Shown: positions 26,024-36,241, counted from the first letter of the stretch. The stretch: 64,000 bases of DNA from JAGVJT01 sp964513205 (GCA_964513205.1 CAZELP010000001.1:99037-163036), one strand, 5' to 3'. The notes: generated by a model not told the origin, from the sequence alone. A program made the numbers and translations.

Positions 26024-27285
26024 GCGACCTTCCTTTTAAAGAGCGCTCTAAAAACCGGATAAATATCGGCTACCGTATCGATATTCTCCATTGCAAATTG
26101 AGGAAATTGCTCGGCGAGTTTTTGGTACATTTCCCATAGGCTTTGATGATGTCTTGGCATAATTTCAATATATGCGAAATACTGAAGCATGGGTATTAAT
26201 TTGTTCTGTAATATTTCAAGACAGTAAGGAGAATCGGCATTCCAATTGTCCCCATCAGAGGCTTGTGCTGCGTAGATATTCCATGCAGCGGGCGGGTATC
26301 GTTTGCAAATGATTTGATGCATCAATTCTAAAGCGCTTGATACAACCGTTCCGCCAGTCTCTCTTGAGTAAAAGAAATCTTCTTCGTTGACTTCTTTGGC
26401 TGAAGTATGATGTCGTATGAAAACAAGCTCTATTTTGTCGTAATTTTTCATTAGAAATAGATAAAGCAAAATAAAAAATCGTTTTGCAATTTCTTTTTTT
26501 GTTTCATCCATCGAACCAGATACGTCCATGACACAAAACATCACGGCTTGTGTTGAAGGCGCCGGTAGTCGAACACGGTGATTGTATCGTAAATCAATGG
26601 TGTCAATGAATGGTGTGGCTTTGATCCTTTTTTTCAGTGTTTCGATGAGTTTTTCAAGACGGATGCGCTCCATCTCATCGGGAACGGGAGATGCATTCAA
26701 TATGTTCAGTTTTTCCGTGGCCTCTTTTAGTGCACGTTTGTGAGGCGATGCAATGGCAATGCGTCGGCTCATGGCTTGTCGCATAGAGCGAATGATATTT
26801 AAGTTAGTCGGAACTCCGGTGGTCGTGACACCAGCTCTGACCGTTTTGAACGTGGTGATTTGAGCGAGTTCTTTTTTTACCAGATCGGGTAACTCGAGCT
26901 CTTCAAAATAGATTTCTAAAAATTCCTCTCGCGAAAGCTCAAAAGAGAACTCGTCAACGCCTTCACCACTGTCGCTGGCCTCTCCATTCCCACTACCTCC
27001 GTCACCGCTTTGATTTTTCTTAATGGTGTCGCCGGCTAGATATTCGTTGTTTCCAGGTAAAACGCGCTCGACATGACCGCCCTGACCGCGTGTAAATCGC
27101 GGTTCAGCAAGATCTTTTTCTGGAATGGTTATTTTCTCGCCCTTGTCAATTTCAGTAATGCTGCGTTTTCCAATGGCGTGAGAGACCGCTTCTTTGATCT
27201 GATTTTTATATCGACGTAGAAAGCGTTGTCGATTAACGGTACTTTTTTTGCCCGCATTCAAGCGTCTATCTATCACTTGGCTCAT
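26020..27285 (-). CDS. yeaH: YeaH-family (DUF444) VWA-like protein
   Basis: 421 residues. N-terminal IDRRLNAGKKSTVNRQRFLRRY and GGHVERVLPGN are standard in YeaH. A Gly/Ser-rich linker (about 90-110) is followed by a VWA-like domain with the metal site DVSGSM (about 255). It is a cytosolic partner of the PrkA kinase in stress survival. It begins 15 bases after prkA and overlaps spoVR. Confidence 0.94.
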   Translation of the reverse strand: MSQVIDRRLNAGKKSTVNRQRFLRRYKNQIKEAVSHAIGKRSITEIDKGEKITIPEKDLAEPRFTRGQGGHVERVLPGNNEYLAGDTIKKNQSGDGGSGNGEASDSGEGVDEFSFELSREEFLEIYFEELELPDLVKKELAQITTFKTVRAGVTTTGVPTNLNIIRSMRQAMSRRIAIASPHKRALKEATEKLNILNASPVPDEMERIRLEKLIETLKKRIKATPFIDTIDLRYNHRVRLPAPSTQAVMFCVMDVSGSMDETKKEIAKRFFILLYLFLMKNYDKIELVFIRHHTSAKEVNEEDFFYSRETGGTVVSSALELMHQIICKRYPPAAWNIYAAQASDGDNWNADSPYCLEILQNKLIPMLQYFAYIEIMPRHHQSLWEMYQKLAEQFPQFAMENIDTVADIYPVFRALFKRKVA

Positions 27286-27300
27286 AGGGAACCTTTCTAT

Positions 27301-29232
27301 TTATTGTGATTTACGAACGCGTAAATACCATTCACAAAGCAAACGAACTTGTTTGGCTGTGTATCCTTTTTCAACCATGCGTGCAATAAATTCAGCATGT
27401 TTTTTCTTATCATCTTCAGACGATTTTGCATTGAATGAGATAACGGGCAACAAGTCTTCGGTATTGGTAAACATTTTCTTTTCAATGACCGTTTTTAGTT
27501 TTTCATAACTATTCCAGCGTGGATTTTTTCCATTATTATTGGCGCGAGCACGCAGCACGAAATTGACCACCTCATTTCGAAAATCTTTTGGATTTGAAAT
27601 TCCTGCTGGTTTTTCTATTTTTTCTAAATCGGCATTGAGCGCTGCTCTATCAAAGATTTCCCCGGTGTCCGGATCGCGATAATCTTGATCTTGAATCCAG
27701 AAATCAGCATAAGTAATGTAGCGATCAAAAATATTCTGGCCGTACTCAGAATAAGATTCTAAGTATGCAGTTTGAATTTCTTTACCAATAAATTCTACAT
27801 ATTTGGGAGAGAGAAACTCTTTTAAAAAGTTGAGGTACTTGTCATGCTGTTCCTGAGGGAGCTGTTCTTGTTCGATTTGCTTTTCTAAAACATAAAGCAG
27901 ATGAACAGGATTTGCTGCGATTTCGCTTAAGTCAAAATTAAATACTTTTGATAAAATTTTGAATGCAAAGCGTGTCGAGATACCATTCATGCCTTCATCC
28001 ACACCCGCTGTGTCACGATATTCTTGATAAGATTTTGCTTTAGGATCCGTGTCCTTTAAACTCTCGCCATTATAAACACGAAGCTTTGAGTATAAGCTTG
28101 AATTTTGTGGCTCTTTTAAGCGTGTCAGTACGGCAAATTGAGCCAACATATCGAGAGTGCCAGGAGCGCAAGGCGCTTGATTGAGCGAGCTGCTGTCGAT
28201 GAGTTTCTGATAAATTTTAAGCTCTTCGCTTACCCGTAAGCAATAAGGCACTTTGACGATATTGATTCTGTCGATGAATGCTTCATTATTTTTGTTGTTA
28301 CGAAATGCCTGCCATTCTGACTCATTTGAGTGGGCTAAAATAATGCCTTCGAAAGGAATAGAAGATAGACCTTCTGTGGCATTATAATTCCCTTCTTGTG
28401 TTGCGGTTAGTAAAGGATGCAGGACTTTGATGGGCGCTTTAAACATCTCTACAAATTCTAGAAGACCGCGGTTTGCACGACAAAGTCCGCCTGAGTAGCT
28501 GTAGGCATCTGGATCATCTTGAGAAAATTCTTCTAATTTTCGAATGTCTATTTTTCCAACAAGTGATGAAATATCTTGGTTGTTTTCATCACCTGGTTCT
28601 GTTTTTGCCAATGCAATTTGTTTAATTTTAGATGGTTTAACTTTGACAACACGAAACTGATTGATGTCTCCATTGAATTCTTCAAGACGTTTAGCTGCCC
28701 AAGGAGATAAGATATAACGAAGATAGCGTTGTGGTATCCCATATTGTTCAAATAATAATCCCGCATCTTCTTCATAGTTGAATAGAGACAGCGGGGAGTC
28801 GAATACGGGAGAACCCTTAATGGCATAAAAAGGAACTTTTTGCATCAACTCTTTGAGTTTTTCTGCAAGGGAAGATTTGCCACCGCCGACGGGTCCTAGA
28901 AGATATAAAACTTGTTTTGTTTCCTCAAGTCCTTGTGCGGCATGCTTTAAAAAACCAACAATTTGCTCGATGGCTTCTTCCATGCCATAAAAGTCTTTAA
29001 AAACTTCGTAACGAGGAATGATTTTATTCGAAAAAATTCGAGAAAGGACCGGGTCATGGCGAGTGTCAATCATTTCTGGTTCACCGATCGCCATGAGTAA
29101 ACGCTCTGCTGGATTTGCATAAGCAGTCGGATCCGTTTTACAGAGATCTAAATACTCGCTGAGACTAAGCTCTTCGGCTTTATTATCTGCGTAGCGACGA
29201 GTGTATCCTTCTAACAGTTCTTGAGTGGCCAT
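27301..29232 (-). CDS. yeaG: PrkA/YeaG Ser protein kinase
   Basis: 643 residues. An AAA-like N-terminal domain with P-loop GPVGGGKSS (about residue 113) is followed by the PrkA C-terminal domain (FRNEVVNFVLRARANNNGKN). In E. coli this kinase is induced by nitrogen starvation and works with YeaH and YcgB. It is the first gene of the three-gene operon, with 70 bases between it and the upstream membrane protein gene. Confidence 0.95.
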   Translation of the reverse strand: MATQELLEGYTRRYADNKAEELSLSEYLDLCKTDPTAYANPAERLLMAIGEPEMIDTRHDPVLSRIFSNKIIPRYEVFKDFYGMEEAIEQIVGFLKHAAQGLEETKQVLYLLGPVGGGKSSLAEKLKELMQKVPFYAIKGSPVFDSPLSLFNYEEDAGLLFEQYGIPQRYLRYILSPWAAKRLEEFNGDINQFRVVKVKPSKIKQIALAKTEPGDENNQDISSLVGKIDIRKLEEFSQDDPDAYSYSGGLCRANRGLLEFVEMFKAPIKVLHPLLTATQEGNYNATEGLSSIPFEGIILAHSNESEWQAFRNNKNNEAFIDRINIVKVPYCLRVSEELKIYQKLIDSSSLNQAPCAPGTLDMLAQFAVLTRLKEPQNSSLYSKLRVYNGESLKDTDPKAKSYQEYRDTAGVDEGMNGISTRFAFKILSKVFNFDLSEIAANPVHLLYVLEKQIEQEQLPQEQHDKYLNFLKEFLSPKYVEFIGKEIQTAYLESYSEYGQNIFDRYITYADFWIQDQDYRDPDTGEIFDRAALNADLEKIEKPAGISNPKDFRNEVVNFVLRARANNNGKNPRWNSYEKLKTVIEKKMFTNTEDLLPVISFNAKSSEDDKKKHAEFIARMVEKGYTAKQVRLLCEWYLRVRKSQ

Positions 29233-29302
29233 TCCCTATTCTCCGTTTTACGCCTTTTGTTCAGTATAAAACGAAAAATAGGAAAGTACAGTAGGCAATT
29301 TT

Positions 29303-30868
29303 TTAAATGGGCTGAGGTGCTTCTTTTTCATCCAGTTCAGGAACAAATACAGGTGTTTTTTTCGGCACTAAAAACATCGATTGTGCTTGATAGGCAGCCT
29401 CTGCTTTGGCATATTTTTGCTGATATTCATACGCAACAACGCCTGTCAATAAAACAAGAGCGGCAGGCCAGCTGAATGCCAACGTGCCCATGACAAGTAA
29501 CGGCATGGCCGTATTTTTAAGCAAGGCCACTGAAAATTTCTCAAAGGCCTCTTGTGTTTCTCTTTCTGGTGCGTTTCGTAGGACTTTTTCTCGATAGTAA
29601 CTGTAATAATCCGCGGTCACATATAATGCAGAACCGACGACGACAATGAGATAACTCAAGCAAACAACAGCAGGTGCTGCGGCTAAAACTGATAAACAGA
29701 ATCCTGATGCAATCAGTGTGGCCGCAAGAAGATTTGCGCAAAAATTTGATCGAAGTGTGTGTATTTGAATTTTTTGTTCTTGAATTTGCGCTTCTACACA
29801 CGCCAATCTTTGGCGTGTATTCGCTATCAGTTCGCTAGGTGCATGACAATCGCACAAGTCTTTTAAATGTTGCTCGAGCGTTTTCCTTTCACGATCGTAT
29901 TGTTGGAATTTTATTTTTTGATCTTTTTCAGCGTCCCATAGTCGATAAGCCAGCAGACTGAAGTCAAATCCTAATCCTGCTACTAAGAGAATGTTGGCAA
30001 GTGGATTTGCGATGCCAAAAAATTCAGCATAATTAGTCAGTGCATTTGTTGTCGCCCATACCAGATCATTTAAAAGTTGAGGGTAGCGTTTTTTTATTTC
30101 CTGATAGAATCGAGCGGTTCTCGGTACGTTTTCTTCTCCTTTCGTTGGGAAGCACGTGTGTTTGATCACAAGCCCCATGTTGATCAGGAATCTTCCAATA
30201 AAAAGTCCAACACTCAAGGCTCTGAATGTGGCGGTTGGGCCATTTATTTTTCGGTTGATTTCGTCCAAATCAAGAGAAAAATTTAGGTATTGCGGTAACA
30301 ATCGAGCCCATCTATTCACGGTTAAGAAAAACTGTTGATCAGTTAATCGAGAAAAAGTGAACACAATACGGTAAACGTTAATAAAGGCAATCCAATTGCG
30401 TAATTTAGAAAGATGAAACGGAGTGGAAAGTAAATCGTCAAGATCAGCCTTTAAGTGCGCCACCCAGTTGCGCAATTGTTTTTGAGGAAGATGTCCTTTG
30501 GTATACAGCGACTCGATATCTTCGGCCATACGAAGATATTCTTGATGTTTGTCTGTATTGGGATAGCCGTTGTCTTTATAGTACTCAGAAAGCATGATGC
30601 AGCAATAATAACAATAGAGCCACAAATCTTTTTGATTAACCAATGTTTCTTGATTGAGCACTTGATATAGATGACGAAATTCTTCTTCCATTGGGAAGTG
30701 TTGAGAGGCCAAAAAGGCATGGTCATGCTGTCGTGCTGCTTTTTTTGCTGTTTCAAGCGAAATTGGAGAGGGTGATAATCCTATGTGCCGTTGTAAAAAA
30801 TCTTGTTTGTCATTTAAAAAAAGATTTTCAGTTTGTGATGCACTTGGTTTTAGAGGTGTGTCTGCCAT
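29303..30868 (-). CDS. Membrane protein of unknown function (521 aa)
   Basis: No family recognised. The start at 30868 has AGGA seven bases upstream and is preferred over 30898. Hydrophobic stretches occur near residues 225-245 (LSVGLFIGRFLINMGLVI), 300-315, 395-435 (LLAATLIASGFCLSVLAAAP and following) and 460-485 (LLVMGTLAFSWPAALVLLTG). A coiled-coil region (about 325-385) lies between. It looks like the multi-pass hypothetical proteins common in Coxiella and Legionella relatives. It may share the prkA transcript. Confidence 0.72.
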   Translation of the reverse strand: MADTPLKPSASQTENLFLNDKQDFLQRHIGLSPSPISLETAKKAARQHDHAFLASQHFPMEEEFRHLYQVLNQETLVNQKDLWLYCYYCCIMLSEYYKDNGYPNTDKHQEYLRMAEDIESLYTKGHLPQKQLRNWVAHLKADLDDLLSTPFHLSKLRNWIAFINVYRIVFTFSRLTDQQFFLTVNRWARLLPQYLNFSLDLDEINRKINGPTATFRALSVGLFIGRFLINMGLVIKHTCFPTKGEENVPRTARFYQEIKKRYPQLLNDLVWATTNALTNYAEFFGIANPLANILLVAGLGFDFSLLAYRLWDAEKDQKIKFQQYDRERKTLEQHLKDLCDCHAPSELIANTRQRLACVEAQIQEQKIQIHTLRSNFCANLLAATLIASGFCLSVLAAAPAVVCLSYLIVVVGSALYVTADYYSYYREKVLRNAPERETQEAFEKFSVALLKNTAMPLLVMGTLAFSWPAALVLLTGVVAYEYQQKYAKAEAAYQAQSMFLVPKKTPVFVPELDEKEAPQPI

Positions 30869-31038
30869 GCGGTTTTCCTTTATAAACAGAGTGGGCAAAA
30901 AATCAACTTTATCAGGTGTGATTCAAAGAAACAAGATTTGAACGAGGGTTTTTGATTTTTTCGTTGGGGGTAGACAACTGATTATTCGCAGGTCATAATC
31001 GTAGTAGCTCCAATCAGATTGATCCGAAAGCTGTTGAT

Positions 31039-31067
31039 TTGTACTTCAAAAAAGGCAATCATATATT
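31039..31067 (+). promoter_or_regulatory. Likely sigma70 promoter of the outer-membrane protein gene
   Basis: TTGTAC (31039-31044), a 17-base spacer and TATATT (31062-31067), 41 bases before the start codon. Spacing is optimal and both boxes are close to consensus. Confidence 0.55.
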
Positions 31068-31107
31068 GGACTGATATGGTTGAATAATAACAATAATGGA
31101 GATATCT

Positions 31108-31884
31108 ATGCGGAATAAGGTGTTATCCACCGTGCTTTTGACATGTGCTGCGGCTGCGGCATGTGCTGGTGATATGGGGCCTGTGGAGTCCTATGGTTTT
31201 AAGCCTTTTGTTTTAGGTGAAGCGGCTTATTCTTGGCCTCAAGTGACAGGTTTTTCTGTCAATTCAAGTTTAGGCTACATTTCTTCAACTGAGAAAGTGC
31301 AAGGTTGGGGTGGTCGTTTGGCAACGGGTATTTCACGCCAGCTCTCAGAAAAATTTGCCCTGAGTTTTGAGGGTGGTTTGATGTACAATGATCACATTGC
31401 GTCTATCCCTCGCATATCGATGAGTGGCGTCACAATTGAGCTGCCTAAAGATGTGTTGGGCGGCAGCTTTGATCAGTACGGTTTTGACTTGTTAGGCGGT
31501 ATCAACTACGTCAGGCCCAAATACGACCTCTTCTTCAAGGCCGGTGCATTGTTTGAAAACTTAAGAGCAAGTATTGGGGTTAACGCCAACGCAATGCTTC
31601 AAAATAACTATCGCCAAGATCATTTTGTGCGTACGCAGACACAGATTTTGAATGCAAACATTGCGCAAGTGATGCCTGAGATTAAGCTCGGTGGTGCGTA
31701 TCACTTTAACGAAGACTGGTCGATGACGGCTTCTTGGATGCATGCTTTCGGCGGTACTTTAGGCTTCTCTGCAAACGAACTTGATCTTCAAACAGGCTCG
31801 TTCTCTATTGGTGGTTTGGATCTTGATTTGAATAACCCGACTATCAATGCGGTTATGTTTGGATTGCAGTACAACTTTGGTTAA
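31108..31884 (+). CDS. Outer-membrane beta-barrel protein
   Basis: 258 residues from the ATG at 31108 with GGAG six bases upstream; an in-frame ATG at 31096 sits before that site. A signal peptide (STVLLTCAAAAACA) is followed by alternating hydrophobic strands and a C-terminal NAVMFGLQYNFG, which is the aromatic-ended barrel signature. It resembles the small surface-barrel proteins (OmpA-like or Opa-like) of Legionellales. No ligand or pore role is evident. Promoter and terminator flank it, so it is transcribed alone. Confidence 0.83.
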   Translation: MRNKVLSTVLLTCAAAAACAGDMGPVESYGFKPFVLGEAAYSWPQVTGFSVNSSLGYISSTEKVQGWGGRLATGISRQLSEKFALSFEGGLMYNDHIASIPRISMSGVTIELPKDVLGGSFDQYGFDLLGGINYVRPKYDLFFKAGALFENLRASIGVNANAMLQNNYRQDHFVRTQTQILNANIAQVMPEIKLGGAYHFNEDWSMTASWMHAFGGTLGFSANELDLQTGSFSIGGLDLDLNNPTINAVMFGLQYNFG

Positions 31885-31902
31885 TTCCAAAATCGTCTGA
31901 AG

Positions 31903-31930
31903 AAGCAACGCTTTTGCGTTGCTTTTTTTT
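31903..31930 (+). terminator. Intrinsic terminator after the outer-membrane protein gene
   Basis: AAGCAACGC and GCGTTGCTT form a perfect nine-base stem with a TTTT loop, followed by a T-run. It is 18 bases past the stop and well separated from rpiA. Confidence 0.93.
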
Positions 31931-31952
31931 ATCTAAAAACGAGTATTGAGAT

Positions 31953-32606
31953 ATGAGTCGTATTGTTTTAAAAGAAAAAGTAGCCAAAGCGGCCTTGCCT
32001 TATCTTGAAGGCGAATCAATGATTGGGATGGGCACTGGGTCAACTGTTGAGTGTTTGATCCAATTGTTGCCGTCTATTCGTTCTAAAATTGAAGGGTGTG
32101 TTGCAAGTTCTGAGCGAACAGCGAATGCTTTGAGAGCAATAGGTATACCGGTTTACGATCTTTCTGCTGTAGGCGAGTTGTCTTTGTATGTGGATGGCGC
32201 CGATGAAGTCACTTCTGAACGTTTGATGATCAAAGGTGGCGGTGGCGCATTGACACGAGAAAAAATATTGGCCTGTGCGTCTCAACATTTTCTTTGTTTA
32301 GTGGATGCGTCTAAAGTCGTTAAACAATTGGGTGCTTTTCCTGTTGCCGTCGAAGTTTTACCTATGGCAAGGAGTTTTGTTGGGCGTGAGTTGGTCAAGT
32401 TGGGTGGGACGCCTGTTTATCGTACGCATTGCACAACAGATAATGGAAACCTCATTCTTGATGTGCATGATTTAGATTTATCTCAACCATTGCAGATGGA
32501 GACTGCTATCAAGCAGATTCCAGGCGTTGTGGAAAGTGGTCTTTTTATAAAACGTCCGGCCGATACTGTACTTGTTGCACATCAGGATAGAGTTTCTTCT
32601 TTTTAG
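31953..32606 (+). CDS. rpiA: Ribose-5-phosphate isomerase A
   Basis: 217 residues. GMGTGSTVECLIQLL, the catalytic DGADEV and KGGGGALTREKI motifs of RpiA are all intact. It interconverts ribose-5-phosphate and ribulose-5-phosphate in the pentose phosphate pathway. The gene lies right behind the terminator and ends 19 bases from the convergent polA. Confidence 0.96.
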   Translation: MSRIVLKEKVAKAALPYLEGESMIGMGTGSTVECLIQLLPSIRSKIEGCVASSERTANALRAIGIPVYDLSAVGELSLYVDGADEVTSERLMIKGGGGALTREKILACASQHFLCLVDASKVVKQLGAFPVAVEVLPMARSFVGRELVKLGGTPVYRTHCTTDNGNLILDVHDLDLSQPLQMETAIKQIPGVVESGLFIKRPADTVLVAHQDRVSSF

Positions 32607-32625
32607 CCAACAATATCAACAGACC

Positions 32626-35175
32626 CTAATGTGCGGCATCCCAATTGGGTCCAACTCCTACAGACACTTCGATTGGCACTGAAAGCGTGACCGCATTTTC
32701 CATTTGTGAAGTGATCACCTTTTTTGCAAAATCAATTTTTTCTTGATGCACTTCAAACACAAGTTCGTCATGTACTTGCATGATGAGGTGAATTTGAGAC
32801 TCACCCATAAATATCTCATGAATATTGATCATGGCTTGTTTGATGATGTCGGCAGCAGTCCCTTGAAGAGGGGCGTTAATCGCGACTCGTTCTGCTGCTT
32901 TTTGTTTAATTTTGTTGGACGATAAAATATCCGGAATATAAAGGCGTCTGCCTAGAATAGTTTCAACGAAACCATGTTGACGTGCACTTTCCCTGGCAAC
33001 TTGCATAAAATTAAGTACGCCTGGATAACGTTCAAAGTAGCGATTAATGTATTCTTGTGCGGTTGTTCGGTCAACACCCAGTTGTTTAGATAGACCAAAA
33101 GAGGACATTCCATAAATAAGTCCAAAATTGACGGCTTTTGCCCGTCGTCGTTGTTCTTGAGTGACCTTTTCAAGTGGTGTATGGAAAATCTCACTGGCGG
33201 TGGCTGTATGTATATCTAGCCCTTTCTGAAATGCTTGCTGCAATGTTGCATCTTGAGAGAGGTGCGCCATGATTCGGAGTTCTATTTGCGAATAATCTGC
33301 ACTTAAAATCACATGATGAGGAGGGGCGATAAATGCTTTGCGTATCAGTCTGCCTTCATCATGGCGTATGGGAATATTTTGTAAATTTGGATCGGTGGAT
33401 GACAGTCGCCCTGTTGCGGTAATCGTTTGATTGTAAGAGGTATGAATGCGTTGCGTATGCGAATTGATTCGTTTGGGTAACGCTTCAATATAAGTCGAGA
33501 CGAGTTTGCTTAAGCTGCGATACTCTAAAATGACAGCCGGTAATCGATACGAATAAGCAAGCTCTTGTAAAACGGGTTCGCTTGTTGAAGGTTGCCCTGT
33601 TGGTGTTTTTGCCAAAATAGGAAGCTGCTGCTCGTGATAAAGCACTTCGAGCAGTTGTTTTGGCGAATTTAAATTGAATGCATGATGCGCCAAAAGATGT
33701 GCTTCTTTTTCGAGTGCATCGATCTGATGATGTAAACGTTCACCCTGGATTGATAATTGTGCTGTATCAAGACAAACTCCGCGAGCTTCCATTTTGGCTA
33801 ATATAAGAAGTAAGGGATACTCCATTTTGATGAGGAGTTTTTGTTCATCTGTGGTTAGTTTTTTAGTGAGCACATGATGCAATTGTAAAATTTGGTTGGC
33901 CGTGATTGGCGCGTTGGGCTGTTCATTGAGATGTGTCTCAAATAATGCGTCTAATGTGGTGTTTTTTTGCGTGCTATTGATCATGTACGCTTCAAGCATC
34001 ACATCTTGAAATGGTTCGCAAAGGTCGATTAATTGGGCGCGTAATTGATGATATGTTTTTTTTAACTGAAATCCGAGTTTTACAATATTGGGATTTTCAA
34101 ATATCTCTTTAAACTGGATCCAGTTTTCATGTTGCATCGTTAAATGAAACGTTTGAGTGTCATCGGCACAAAATGACAATTCGATGTTGGATGATGTTTC
34201 TGTCCAGTGAAAACAAAAAAGACGATGTGTCTCGTTGTGCCATTTCTTTAAAAGAGCGGATAGGTTTTCCAATGATGCTTCAGTGTAAGAGCTGGTTGGC
34301 TTTTCGAGAGGCTCAGGTGTTTGTGATGACCATTCTTTTATCCAAGTTTTAAACTCAAGATCTTTGGCCAATTCTAACAATGCAGCATAATCCATGGCCT
34401 TGAATTGTAATGCATGTAAGGACATTGGCAGTGCGAGTTCAGTCTGAATCGTGACCAGTCGCCGAGAGAGCTCAAGTGTTGGGATAGTGCTACGAAGTGA
34501 TTCACCTATTTTGCCTGATATTTCATTGGCATGTTCAATAAGCGTATCAAGAGATTGGTATTGTGTTAGCCACTTTACCGCGGTTTTAGGGCCACATTTG
34601 GGAACACCTGGAATGTTATCAGAACTGTCGCCAACCAAGGTTAGGTAGTCGATCATTTGATGAGGGTAAACGCCAAATTTTTCGTAAACACCTTGAGTAT
34701 CGTAGCGTTGATCGGTCATCGTGTTGATTAGCGTCACATGCGGGTTGACCAATTGAGCCATGTCTTTGTCGCTGGTGGAAACGAGTACGGGGATATCGTT
34801 TTTTTGTGCTTCCACCGAAAGAGTGCCGATAACATCATCCGCTTCGACGCCAGGGATACTTAAAACGGGGATCCCCATTGCTTCTAAAATTTTGACAAGT
34901 GGGGCATATTGACTACTTAAGTCCGGGGGGGTTGGTGGACGATGTGCCTTATATTCAGGATACCATTCGTCTCTAAACGTTTTTCCCGGTGCATCAAAAA
35001 TGACAATGAGTTGTGTCGGACGATAGGTTTTTATCAGTCGTCGTATCATGTTGACGACTCCATAAATGGCGCCTGTTGGTTGTCCTTTGCTATTGGTTAA
35101 AGGCGGAAGGGCATGAAATGCTCGAAAAAAATAGGACGAGCCATCCACCAAAATTAATGGCGTATTGTGCTCCAT
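32626..35175 (-). CDS. polA: DNA polymerase I, proofreading domain degenerate
   Basis: 849 residues. The N-terminal 5' nuclease is intact (LVDGSSYFFRAFHALPPL, PGVEADDVIGTL, STSDKDMAQL). The polymerase domain has motif A DYSQIELRIMAHLS, motif B RRRAKAVNFGLIYG and motif C VHDELVFEV. The middle 3'-5' exonuclease domain lacks its metal ligands: the DxE site reads FHWTETS (about 322-328) and KYD is KKT, so proofreading is probably lost. It overlaps none but begins three bases after lpxD with GAGGAA upstream. Confidence 0.96.
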   Translation of the reverse strand: MEHNTPLILVDGSSYFFRAFHALPPLTNSKGQPTGAIYGVVNMIRRLIKTYRPTQLIVIFDAPGKTFRDEWYPEYKAHRPPTPPDLSSQYAPLVKILEAMGIPVLSIPGVEADDVIGTLSVEAQKNDIPVLVSTSDKDMAQLVNPHVTLINTMTDQRYDTQGVYEKFGVYPHQMIDYLTLVGDSSDNIPGVPKCGPKTAVKWLTQYQSLDTLIEHANEISGKIGESLRSTIPTLELSRRLVTIQTELALPMSLHALQFKAMDYAALLELAKDLEFKTWIKEWSSQTPEPLEKPTSSYTEASLENLSALLKKWHNETHRLFCFHWTETSSNIELSFCADDTQTFHLTMQHENWIQFKEIFENPNIVKLGFQLKKTYHQLRAQLIDLCEPFQDVMLEAYMINSTQKNTTLDALFETHLNEQPNAPITANQILQLHHVLTKKLTTDEQKLLIKMEYPLLLILAKMEARGVCLDTAQLSIQGERLHHQIDALEKEAHLLAHHAFNLNSPKQLLEVLYHEQQLPILAKTPTGQPSTSEPVLQELAYSYRLPAVILEYRSLSKLVSTYIEALPKRINSHTQRIHTSYNQTITATGRLSSTDPNLQNIPIRHDEGRLIRKAFIAPPHHVILSADYSQIELRIMAHLSQDATLQQAFQKGLDIHTATASEIFHTPLEKVTQEQRRRAKAVNFGLIYGMSSFGLSKQLGVDRTTAQEYINRYFERYPGVLNFMQVARESARQHGFVETILGRRLYIPDILSSNKIKQKAAERVAINAPLQGTAADIIKQAMINIHEIFMGESQIHLIMQVHDELVFEVHQEKIDFAKKVITSQMENAVTLSVPIEVSVGVGPNWDAAH

Positions 35176-35178
35176 TTT

Positions 35179-36228
35179 TTATTCCTCTTTTGCTGTGTCG
35201 AGGCTTTCTATCAGCTGATTGAGTCTATCGTTCAGTTGTTTGATATTCTTTCGAATCATAGGAATGCGTGTTGTTGCCAACTCTTGTTCGATGGCTTTTT
35301 CTCGAGGTCTTGCTGGATTTCCGAGATAAATATTACCTTGTCGCAGGTGCTTTTTGGGCGGAACGCCAGCTCGAGCGCCTAAAATAACACCGTCATCAAT
35401 AGTGACGTGATCACTCACGCCCACGTTTGCAGCAAAAATCACATGATCACCACTTGTGGTGCTGCCCGCGATGCCTGTGAATGCGCATAAAATGTTATGT
35501 TTCCCAAGCTTGACTGAGTGCGCAATTTGAACTAAATTGTCTATTTTTGTACCTTCTCCAATGACTGTTTCGCCGATAGTGGCCCTATCAATTACCGTGT
35601 TGGAGCCAATCTCTACATCATCAGCGATCACCACATGCCCGACGTGCGGAACTTTCATGTGTTGTCCGTCTGCAAGCATATATCCAAATCCATCGGAACC
35701 AATGACCGTGGATGCGTGAATCGTGACGCGTTTGCCAATGCGACAATTGTCATAAACTGTAACATGAGGACGAATGGTTGTGCCTGCACCAATGATGACA
35801 TGATGTCCAATGTGTACGTGGCTTTTAATGACCACATCATCTCCAATTTCAGAGCGACTTTCAATGACCACATAAGGACCAATAGAAACATTTTTACCCA
35901 TGATCACATCAGGTGCGATCACCGCAGTGGGGTGTATGCCTTTTTCAGGAGCATTGGGTGGGTAAAAATGATTGAGTAGCTCAATAAAAGCACGAAATGG
36001 ATTGGCTACTTGAATAAGAGGTTTGGTTAACTGAGCGTGTGGTTGACTGACAATCACCGCAGCAGCTTCAGAGGCTTCTGCTTTTGCGATATTGTCATCT
36101 CCTTCGGCAAAAATAAGTGCGTTCGAGGCAATGTTGTCAATCGGAGAAAGCGCTGAAATGATGACTTGGTCATCACCAATGACTTGTCCATCAATCAGTT
36201 TTGCGATTTCATAAAGGGAAGTATTCAT
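35179..36228 (-). CDS. lpxD: UDP-3-O-acylglucosamine N-acyltransferase
   Basis: 349 residues from the ATG at 36228; an upstream TTG at 36240 is unlikely. The N-terminal uridine-binding domain includes ISALSPIDNIASNALIFAEG. Left-handed beta-helix hexapeptide repeats begin near residue 105 (HPTAVIAPDVIMGKNV). The catalytic His lies in LVQIAHSVKLG. LpxD adds the second primary acyl chain in lipid A synthesis. lpxA, lpxB and fabZ are not in the window, so this copy stands outside the usual cluster. Confidence 0.94.
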   Translation of the reverse strand: MNTSLYEIAKLIDGQVIGDDQVIISALSPIDNIASNALIFAEGDDNIAKAEASEAAAVIVSQPHAQLTKPLIQVANPFRAFIELLNHFYPPNAPEKGIHPTAVIAPDVIMGKNVSIGPYVVIESRSEIGDDVVIKSHVHIGHHVIIGAGTTIRPHVTVYDNCRIGKRVTIHASTVIGSDGFGYMLADGQHMKVPHVGHVVIADDVEIGSNTVIDRATIGETVIGEGTKIDNLVQIAHSVKLGKHNILCAFTGIAGSTTSGDHVIFAANVGVSDHVTIDDGVILGARAGVPPKKHLRQGNIYLGNPARPREKAIEQELATTRIPMIRKNIKQLNDRLNQLIESLDTAKEE

Positions 36229-36241
36229 ACTGTATCTCAAA

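Noticed and set aside
35635..35979. Plus-strand ORF opposite lpxD
   Set aside because: It mirrors the hexapeptide repeat periodicity of lpxD and has no protein-like features.
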